This document shows positions 56,597-63,107 of a stretch of DNA of 64,000 nt, piece after piece. Source of the DNA: an uncultured Flavobacteriaceae bacterium (GTDB lineage Bacteria; Bacteroidota; Bacteroidia; Flavobacteriales; Flavobacteriaceae); NCBI GenBank assembly GCA_947500435.1, contig CANMRV010000001.1:372001-436000 (forward strand), read 5' to 3'. Position numbers and translations under genes: made by a program. Below the pieces are notes generated by a model. That model was not told the DNA's origin and did not search any database. It saw only the letters and a list, made by a program, of their open reading frames with translations. The first letter of the stretch is position 1; every line of letters begins with the position of its first letter.

Positions 56597-56610
56597 TGTG
56601 TTCGTACACA
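56597..56610. promoter_or_regulatory. Candidate LacI-like operator TGTGTTCGTACACA
   Basis: This is an even palindrome with central CG and one mismatched pair, extended outside by AAAA/TTTT into a 22-bp inverted repeat (56593-56614). It differs at two bases from the element at 35590-35603. It lies 160 bp upstream of the PQQ dehydrogenase gene. It could also fold as a weak terminator of the 55816 gene, but lacks a clean T-tract. Confidence 0.5.
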
Positions 56611-56703
56611 TTTTGAAATTAAATCTTGTTTTTTCAACAAAAGTGGATTACCTTGAAGCATTAGTTTATTCCCCCCAACGGCCTTCAAATGGCAGTCATT
56701 GGC

Positions 56704-56734
56704 TTTAATGCCCCTACAACAATGTCTGTATTTG
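56704..56734 (+). promoter_or_regulatory. Candidate promoter of the 56771-64000 operon
   Basis: TTTA (56704-56707), 19 bp, TGTATTTG (56727-56734) resembles TTTG-N19-TAnnTTTG with one mismatch in each box. The ATG follows 36 bp later. Confidence 0.4.
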
Positions 56735-56770
56735 ATTAAAGACAAAGACTAACTCTAAGATTGAGATAGC

Positions 56771-58525
56771 ATGATGACCAAAACCTATCTGCGAAGATTC
56801 CCTATACTCTTCGTCATCTTTTTACTTTTTGGGTGTTCTTCTGAACTTCCTAATGGCGGTCTTTTGCTTCCTGATAATTTCAATGCAGTCATTATGGTTG
56901 ATGAGGTAAAAGAGCGTGTACGTCACATGGCGGTATCTGATGACGGAGTGCTCTATGGAAAGTTGAGGGAGTCGCATGATAAAGCTGGAATTATAGCACT
57001 CAGGGACAATGATGGTGATGGCAGGGCAGATGATATTGAAAAATTCGGAGCTTATAGGTCAAAACAAAAATGGAGCTATGCCACGGCCATGCGAATCTAC
57101 AATGGCTATATGTACTTTAGTTCGGAACTGGTGGTCTACCGCTATAAGTTAAAACCAGGAAGTATGGTACCCGATGGCGAGATGGAAGTAGTTATGACTG
57201 ACGACCACGAGCATGGCAAACATGAGCATATTGGCAAACCTATTGCCTTTGATAATAAAGGAAATTTGTATGTGCCTTTTGGCGCTCCATCAAATGCTTG
57301 CCAAGACCCAAAAAGGACACCAGGCGCTCCAGGAATTGACCCTTGTCCGCAACTTGAACATCACGGTGGCGTCTGGCGCTTCGATGCGAACAAGCTAGGA
57401 CAGACTCAAAAAGATGGGTATAAATATGCGACAGGAATCCGTTCGGTGGTGGCCATGGACTGGAATCCCGTAGACGAAAACTTATATATCGCAATGCATG
57501 GTCGCGATGATTTATTGCGATTGTTTCCTGATAGGTTTACTCCTTGGGAAAGTGCTCTTTTACCTTCTGAGGAATTTATGCGGGTAACCGAAGGTTCTGA
57601 CTTCGGATGGCCCTATTGTTACTATGATCAAATCAAAGGCAAGAAAGTCTTGGCTCCCGAATATGGTGGCGATGGTGATATTGTTGGTCGATGTGCTGAA
57701 TTTGATGACCCGCTAATTGGTTTTCCAGGGCATTGGGCACCGAATGATTTGGTATTTTATGAGGGAGACCAGTTTCCTGAACGCTATAAGCATGGTGCTT
57801 TTATTGCTTTCCATGGGTCTACGAATCGTGCACCATATCCGCAGTCAGGTTATATAGTCGCTTTTGTTCCTTTTAAAGATGGAAACCCTAGTGGTGATTG
57901 GGAAGTTTTTGCAGATGGTTTCGCGGGAGTAGACCCTATTGAAAGTGTAAAAGACGCCAAGTTAAGACCGATGGGAATTGCCTTTGACAAAGATGGAGCA
58001 ATGTACATTTCAGATTCTGTTAAAGGTAGAATTTGGAAAATCACTTTTGATGGGGATAAAAATAATTTTGGGGAAGCTCAACTTGCCCAAATGGAGCAGC
58101 GGAAATTGGTGACTCATGTGCGTACTCCAGATAAGGTAAAAGATGATTTAGCACAAGATGCCAACTCCCCCGGTGAAGTTGTTTACAATACGTATTGTGC
58201 GAACTGCCATCAAAAAGATGGAGGAGGTGCAACCGGAAGATTCCCGCCTTTGACCAATACGGACTGGGTAAGTGGAGATAAAGAACGATTGATTGATATT
58301 ATTTTAGAGGGTATGGAAGGTGAAATGCAAATCAATGAAGAAACTTACAACGGAGTCATGCCTCAGCATAGTTTTTTAAGTGATACTGAAATCGCAGATG
58401 TGCTAACTTTTATACGCGCAAATTTTGGAAATGACGCCGGCGCAATCAAAAGTGATGAGGTTGCCAGTCGAAGAAGTGACTTGGAAAATAATAAAGCCGA
58501 AACCCCCGTAACGGTGGGAGAGTAA
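56771..58525 (+). CDS. PQQ-dependent sugar dehydrogenase-like propeller fused to cytochrome c
   Basis: The 584-residue product has a lipoprotein signal (lipid Cys 22). The six-bladed propeller (about 30-440) is of the soluble aldose/L-sorbosone dehydrogenase type: RDNDGDGRADDIEKF, KHEHIGKPIAFDNKGNLY, YATGIRSVVAMDWNP, EGSDFGWPYCYYD. The C-terminal cytochrome c has CANCH (C476, C479, H480) and Met near 530 in GVMPQHS. It is expected to oxidise the C1 of an aldose (or a hydroxyl) outside the cytoplasm and hand electrons to its own heme. It is the first gene of a seven-gene rightward run. Confidence 0.9.
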   Translation: MMTKTYLRRFPILFVIFLLFGCSSELPNGGLLLPDNFNAVIMVDEVKERVRHMAVSDDGVLYGKLRESHDKAGIIALRDNDGDGRADDIEKFGAYRSKQKWSYATAMRIYNGYMYFSSELVVYRYKLKPGSMVPDGEMEVVMTDDHEHGKHEHIGKPIAFDNKGNLYVPFGAPSNACQDPKRTPGAPGIDPCPQLEHHGGVWRFDANKLGQTQKDGYKYATGIRSVVAMDWNPVDENLYIAMHGRDDLLRLFPDRFTPWESALLPSEEFMRVTEGSDFGWPYCYYDQIKGKKVLAPEYGGDGDIVGRCAEFDDPLIGFPGHWAPNDLVFYEGDQFPERYKHGAFIAFHGSTNRAPYPQSGYIVAFVPFKDGNPSGDWEVFADGFAGVDPIESVKDAKLRPMGIAFDKDGAMYISDSVKGRIWKITFDGDKNNFGEAQLAQMEQRKLVTHVRTPDKVKDDLAQDANSPGEVVYNTYCANCHQKDGGGATGRFPPLTNTDWVSGDKERLIDIILEGMEGEMQINEETYNGVMPQHSFLSDTEIADVLTFIRANFGNDAGAIKSDEVASRRSDLENNKAETPVTVGE

Positions 58526-58546
58526 TTGTATTTAATGTGATAAAAT

Positions 58547-59797
58547 ATGGAAAACAAAAATAGATTTACCAGTTGGTTCGTAATGATAGTTGTACTTTTT
58601 TCCTGTTTTTCAAATGCGCAGGAATTTGATATTCTTATCAAGAACGGCCATGTTATAGATGCCAAGAATGGAATCGACAAAGTCATCGATGTTGCAATAA
58701 AGGATGGAAAAATTGCACAAGTTGAAACAGCTATACCCGCTACGAAGGCCGCGAAAGTTATTGATGCTAAGGGATTATTTGTATCACCGGGATTATTGGA
58801 TATTCATAGCCATAACTTTTTTGGAACTGAACCGAATGCGTACTTGAGCAATAGTTTTACGGCACTTCCACCAGATGGATTCAGCTTTCGTAGTGGGGTA
58901 ACGACAATTGTAGATGTTGGCGGTGCAGGTTGGCGTAATTTTAGAACGTTCAAAGAAAATGTCATTGATCGGTCTAAAACCAGAGTACTTTCTTTTTTGA
59001 ATATTATCGGTTTTGGAATGAAAGGAGGAGCCATAGAACAGAATGTTGCAGACATGGATCCTAAACTCACCGCGATGGTGGCCAAGCAGTTTCCCGAACA
59101 TGTAGTTGGGGTAAAATTGGCGCATTTTAGTGGTTTTGATTGGACACCTACCGAAAGGGCTGTTGAGGCCGGTAAATTAGCGGATATACCAATCATGGTT
59201 GACTTTGGAGGGAGTGAACCTGAGCTTTCCCTTCAAACATTATTTATGGAAAAGCTTCGACCCGGAGATATTTTTACACACGCATATGCACATGTAAATG
59301 GACGAACTCCAATAGTAAATGAACAAGGTAAAGTAGAGGATTTTGCATGGGCCGCACAAAAAAGAGGAATTATTTTCGATGTTGGTCACGGTGGGGGAAG
59401 CTTTCTTTTTGAACAAGCCGTTCCAGCAATGAAACAGGGATTTAAACCGAATTCAATAAGTACTGACCTTCATACAGGAAGCATGAATGGTGGAATGAAA
59501 GATATTATCAATGTGATGTCAAAATTTCTGAATCTGAATATGCCGCTCAATGAGGTGATTGCCGCCACGACATGGAATTCTGCAAAGATTATAAAACGAG
59601 AAGATTTAGGGAATTTGTCCGTAGGCGCTGTTGCAGATGTCACCATTTTGAATCAAAGAGAGGGTGATTTTGGATTTATCGACACAAAGGGAAAACGAAT
59701 GAAGGGGAATAAAAAACTGGAATGCGAACTTACCATTCGAGATGGTAAAGTGGTCTATGATTTAAATGGAATGGCCTCAGAACTATGGGATAAATAA
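58547..59797 (+). CDS. Exported amidohydrolase, EF_0837/DgcA-like metallohydrolase
   Basis: The 416-residue product has a Sec signal peptide (about 1-24). Metal motif DIHSHN (H87, H89) is followed by GFSFRSGVTTIVDVGGAGW and NVIDRSKTRVLSFLN, phrases specific to the amidohydrolase/deacetylase group that includes EF_0837, encoded beside SelA-like ammonia-lyases. K190 (VVGVKLAHF) is the likely carboxylated bridging Lys; H245 or H249 and an Asp in STDLHTGS complete the site. It may remove an N-acyl group or open a lactam of a sugar acid. Family members are usually cytoplasmic, so export is unusual. It starts 21 bp after the PQQ dehydrogenase. Confidence 0.9.
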   Translation: MENKNRFTSWFVMIVVLFSCFSNAQEFDILIKNGHVIDAKNGIDKVIDVAIKDGKIAQVETAIPATKAAKVIDAKGLFVSPGLLDIHSHNFFGTEPNAYLSNSFTALPPDGFSFRSGVTTIVDVGGAGWRNFRTFKENVIDRSKTRVLSFLNIIGFGMKGGAIEQNVADMDPKLTAMVAKQFPEHVVGVKLAHFSGFDWTPTERAVEAGKLADIPIMVDFGGSEPELSLQTLFMEKLRPGDIFTHAYAHVNGRTPIVNEQGKVEDFAWAAQKRGIIFDVGHGGGSFLFEQAVPAMKQGFKPNSISTDLHTGSMNGGMKDIINVMSKFLNLNMPLNEVIAATTWNSAKIIKREDLGNLSVGAVADVTILNQREGDFGFIDTKGKRMKGNKKLECELTIRDGKVVYDLNGMASELWDK

Positions 59798-59815
59798 AAT
59801 AAAAAAAGAGAACCT

Positions 59816-60733
59816 ATGCGAATTATAAAATTGATGGTATTGTTTTTTGTGGGGTGCAATTTTGCAGTCTCTCAAACCGCATCCAAAGAGCAAATTATTT
59901 TCTTGACGCCTCAATGGGAGGGCGAACGTTTTGAGGATGGAAGACCCAAAGTAGCCGACGATATTTTGGAACGAATGAAGGATGTCGCCATAGAAGAAGC
60001 GTGGGGCGTTTTAAGAAACGAGGGATATCACAATCAATTCGAAGGTGGTTGGGAACCTTTGCATGATGACGTTCCTGTTGTTGGTCGAGCGTTGACCGTT
60101 CAATATATGCCTAATCGCCCCGATGTATCAGACCAAATTAAAAAGAAGGGTAAGGCCGATGGCCAAATTGGAAATACAAATTCCTGGCCTATCGATATGC
60201 TTCAACTAGGTGATGTATATGTTGCGGATGGTTTTGGAAAAATTGTAGATGGGACTTTAATCGGTGATAATTTAGGAAATGCCATTTATGCGAAATCCAA
60301 GACGGGTGTGGTTTTTAATGCATCTAGTAGAGATCAGGAGGGACTTTCAGAAATTGAGGGTTTTAATGCATTTGTAAGAGAGTGGCATCCTTCGTTTTTG
60401 ACGGAAGTGATGTTGTTGAGTATCAATTCTCCTATTCGTATTGGAGCCGCGACCGTTCTGCCTGGTGATATTATTTTAGGGAAGAAAGAAGGAGTCATGT
60501 TCATTCCCGCTCATTTGGCGGAAAAAGTCGTAGTGACTTCAGAGGTTGTGCGTTTGCGGGATTTGTTTGGTATTACTCGCTTAAAGGAGGGAAAATATAC
60601 TCCAGGGCAAATTGATAATAAATGGTCAGAGGAAATTGAAAAAGATTTTTCAAAATGGCTGAATGACCATATTGATGAACTTCCAGTTCCGAAAGCACAA
60701 ATACAAGAACTTCTTAAAAAACGAATGTGGTAA
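59816..60733 (+). CDS. Exported RraA-like family protein (aldolase/demethylmenaquinone methyltransferase-like fold)
   Basis: The 305-residue product has a signal peptide (about 1-20; a lipobox at FVGC-14 is possible). The RraA-like core covers about 45-260, with GRALTVQY, GDVYVADGFGK, the G150-D151 turn, and the metal/substrate site S-S-R172-D173 after TGVVFN. In the related HMG/CHA aldolases the corresponding Arg and Asp hold pyruvate and a divalent metal. It could thus cleave or decarboxylate a keto acid. N- and C-terminal extensions make it longer than typical RraA. It lies 18 bp downstream of the amidohydrolase. Confidence 0.85.
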   Translation: MRIIKLMVLFFVGCNFAVSQTASKEQIIFLTPQWEGERFEDGRPKVADDILERMKDVAIEEAWGVLRNEGYHNQFEGGWEPLHDDVPVVGRALTVQYMPNRPDVSDQIKKKGKADGQIGNTNSWPIDMLQLGDVYVADGFGKIVDGTLIGDNLGNAIYAKSKTGVVFNASSRDQEGLSEIEGFNAFVREWHPSFLTEVMLLSINSPIRIGAATVLPGDIILGKKEGVMFIPAHLAEKVVVTSEVVRLRDLFGITRLKEGKYTPGQIDNKWSEEIEKDFSKWLNDHIDELPVPKAQIQELLKKRMW

Positions 60734-60746
60734 AACAACATAGAAA

Positions 60747-61232
60747 ATGAACAATATGGAAAACAAAACAACAAGAAGGGCATCCTTCAAAAAAATAGGA
60801 ATGGGTATAGCGGCATTATTCGGAATTGGTGCGGCCAATGCCATGACTAAGAATAAATCAAAAACCCTAACAAAAGAAGCTAGCGATATCGTAATGGATC
60901 AAGATATTCCTCTTTTCTCAGGAGCAGTAAGGCACGGCAATACGCTTTACATCGCTGGAAAAGGGGCACATGTTGAGCCTTATGAAATCAAAGCACATAC
61001 CGAAATTGTTTTACAAGAACTTCAAAAGGGACTAGAGGCAAATGGTTCTTCGATGGAACAAGTTCTGAAGGTAAATGTATACCTAGCTGACCTTGCTGAT
61101 TACAATGGAATGAACGAAGTATTTCGTGGACGTTTTGGAAAAAACCCGCCAGTGCGAACAACAGTGGCTACCTATGGTGGAGTTCCAGGGAAATCACTGG
61201 TAGAAATGGACTGTATTGCAGCGGTTGATTAA
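60747..61232 (+). CDS. RidA family protein with Tat signal
   Basis: The 161-residue product begins with a twin-arginine signal (TTRRASFKK, R10-R11, followed by a hydrophobic stretch to about residue 32). The RidA/YjgF/TdcF trimer fold follows, with the substrate-binding R137 (PPVRTTV) and the Glu equivalent E153 (KSLVEMD) at spacing 16. An alternative ATG at 60756 keeps the Tat motif. RidA proteins hydrolyse reactive enamine/imine products of PLP enzymes. The PLP enzyme gene directly downstream supports that role, here outside the cytoplasm. Confidence 0.9.
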   Translation: MNNMENKTTRRASFKKIGMGIAALFGIGAANAMTKNKSKTLTKEASDIVMDQDIPLFSGAVRHGNTLYIAGKGAHVEPYEIKAHTEIVLQELQKGLEANGSSMEQVLKVNVYLADLADYNGMNEVFRGRFGKNPPVRTTVATYGGVPGKSLVEMDCIAAVD

Positions 61233-61247
61233 TATAACGGTAAACAG

Positions 61248-61269
61248 ATTCCCGTCTTCACGGGAATGA
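61248..61269 (+). repeat. Dispersed intergenic hairpin repeat
   Basis: TTCCCGT (61249-61255) pairs with ACGGGAA (61260-61266) across CTTC, followed by TGAC. It is a familiar dispersed repeat form. It contains an in-frame ATG (61266) that should not be taken as the start of the next gene. Confidence 0.55.
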
Positions 61270-61286
61270 CAATAAAACATTTAATT

Positions 61287-62504
61287 ATGGGCACTAGTAG
61301 AAGAAAAGCATTAAAAATAGTATCGACGCTTCCCCTTGTTGGGGGAATGTTCGGGCCGAGTATGTTGACCGCAAAGGCATCTGAGGAAGTATTCCTAGAA
61401 CAGGCTGGCCGGGATTTTTTCAAAGAATTGGGTCTGCGCACTTTTATCAATGCAGCGGGGACTTACACTTCAATGACGGGTTCTCTCATGCACAAAGAAG
61501 TAACCGATGCCATTAGCTACGGTGCAACCGAATATGTCAATTTAGATGAGCTTCATGACAAGGTAGGTGAGCGAATTGCAGAGTTGCTGGATTGCGAATA
61601 TGCCACCGTAACATCAGGTGCTTTTGGAGCAATGACTATTGGTCTCGCAGGGATTATGTGTGGAATGGATGAAAAAAAGGTCGCTCAGCTTCCTGATACT
61701 ACTGGATTAAAAGATGAGGTCATTGTTCAAAAAGGACATTCCATCGGGTATACCCATGCACTTATAAATACAGGGGCGAAAATTGTGGAAATCGAAACTG
61801 CAAAAGAACTGGAAAAGGCCGTAAATGATAAAACAGCCATGCTTTGGTTTTTAAATGCCAATACGGATAATGGTGAAATCAAATGGGAAGAATTCATTGC
61901 CTTGGGTAAAAAGCATAATGTTCCAACTTTTATCGATTGTGCTGCTGATGTTCCGCCAGTTGAAAACCTTTTTAAGTATACAAAAATGGGCTTTGATTTG
62001 GTCTGTTTTTCAGGGGGAAAAGGAATTCGAGGTCCCCAGAGTGCGGGCTTACTGCTGGGCAAAAGAGAATATATTGAAGCTGCAAGATTACACACCCCAC
62101 CAAGAGGAACCACCATCGCACGGGGTATGAAAGTTAATAAAGAGGAAGTCTTAGGTATGATGGTAGCCTTGGAGCTTTATCTCTCAAGAGATCATAAAAA
62201 GGAATGGGAACTTTGGGAAAGTCAAATCAAATTAATCAGCGATAGTGCGCTTTCTGTAAAAGGAGTTAAAACGGAAATTCATGTGCCTCCGCACGCGAAT
62301 CATGTTCCTAGTTTGTATATTAGATGGGATGAAAAGGAAGTGGGTATATCCACAGACGAAATGCGCAAAAGATTACGGGATGGCCATCCATCCATAGAAA
62401 CGGTCGGAAACAAAGAACAAGTAGGGATTACCACTTGGATGATGGAACCCGGTCAAGAACGAATTGTTGCGCAACGCGTAAAGGAAGTTCTTGAAAACGT
62501 CTAA
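61287..62504 (+). CDS. Tat-exported SelA-like PLP enzyme (D-glucosaminate ammonia-lyase / DgaE-like)
   Basis: The 405-residue product starts at the ATG at 61287, which places the twin-arginine signal (SRRKALK, R5-R6) at the N-terminus. The upstream ATG at 61266 lies inside a dispersed repeat. The fold-type I PLP domain has RTFINAAGTYT, TSGAFGAMT, the PLP-binding D217 (TFIDCAAD) and the Schiff-base lysine K245 (FSGGKGIRGPQSAG). This matches the SelA-like group including D-glucosaminate-6-phosphate ammonia-lyase. Tat export would allow PLP loading in the cytoplasm before transport. It probably removes ammonia from a 2-amino sugar acid to give a 2-keto-3-deoxy acid. RidA genes flank it on both sides. 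Confidence 0.9.
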   Translation: MGTSRRKALKIVSTLPLVGGMFGPSMLTAKASEEVFLEQAGRDFFKELGLRTFINAAGTYTSMTGSLMHKEVTDAISYGATEYVNLDELHDKVGERIAELLDCEYATVTSGAFGAMTIGLAGIMCGMDEKKVAQLPDTTGLKDEVIVQKGHSIGYTHALINTGAKIVEIETAKELEKAVNDKTAMLWFLNANTDNGEIKWEEFIALGKKHNVPTFIDCAADVPPVENLFKYTKMGFDLVCFSGGKGIRGPQSAGLLLGKREYIEAARLHTPPRGTTIARGMKVNKEEVLGMMVALELYLSRDHKKEWELWESQIKLISDSALSVKGVKTEIHVPPHANHVPSLYIRWDEKEVGISTDEMRKRLRDGHPSIETVGNKEQVGITTWMMEPGQERIVAQRVKEVLENV

Positions 62505-62530
62505 ATTGTCAATAACCAAACGCAAATATT

Positions 62531-63106
62531 ATGAATAAAATCTATTTATGCCTTGCTCTTTTACTTGCTTTTTCATGTAATCAAGTCAAGGAAGTTAAAG
62601 AAGAAAAAGTAACCGAAGAAGTTCAAGAAGCCATTGACCCAAATTACAATCCTGAGGCTAAATTGCAAGAATTGGGTATTGAATTAAGTACGCCTTCAGC
62701 TCCTGTTGCCAATTATGTAAATGCGGTCCGAACCGGGAATCTAATTTTTCTTGCTGGTAAGGGCCCGAGAAAAGCAGATGGAGAAAATATTACAGGAAAA
62801 CTCGGTGCCGACTTGACCATTGAAGAGGGATATGAAGCGGCTCGCATTACGGGAATCAATCAACTTTCTGTTTTGAAAGCTGAGTTGGGTAATCTCAATA
62901 AGGTCAAACGTATTGTAAAGGTAAAGGGAATGGTGAATTCCATGCCAGATTTTACAGACCAACCTAAAGTAGTTAATGGGTATTCCGATTTGATGGTGGC
63001 TGTTTTTGGGGATAAGGGAAAACATGCCCGAGCCGCCGTGGGAATGGGTGCGCTTCCAAGCAACATCGCTATTGAAGTCGAAATGATTGTTGAGGTTTAC
63101 GAATAG
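62531..63106 (+). CDS. RidA family lipoprotein
   Basis: The 191-residue product has a lipoprotein signal (lipid Cys 16, LAFS-C) and a charged spacer to about residue 45. The RidA fold follows: LIFLAGKGPRK, the active Arg R167 (KHARAAVG) and Glu E182 (AIEVEM), the same 15-residue spacing as R105/E120 in E. coli RidA. It belongs to a different branch from the Tat-exported RidA at 60747. It lies 26 bp after the PLP enzyme stop. A membrane-anchored deaminase clearing imine intermediates is the inferred role. Confidence 0.88.
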   Translation: MNKIYLCLALLLAFSCNQVKEVKEEKVTEEVQEAIDPNYNPEAKLQELGIELSTPSAPVANYVNAVRTGNLIFLAGKGPRKADGENITGKLGADLTIEEGYEAARITGINQLSVLKAELGNLNKVKRIVKVKGMVNSMPDFTDQPKVVNGYSDLMVAVFGDKGKHARAAVGMGALPSNIAIEVEMIVEVYE

Positions 63107-63107
63107 G

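Noticed and set aside
56593..56614. Terminator after the CBM9-like gene
   Set aside because: The stem is AT-rich at its base, the T run is only four, and the core matches the operator-like element at 35590.
61266..61286. ATG at 61266 as start of the PLP enzyme
   Set aside because: It lies inside a dispersed hairpin repeat (GGGAATGAC) and would push the twin-arginine motif inward.
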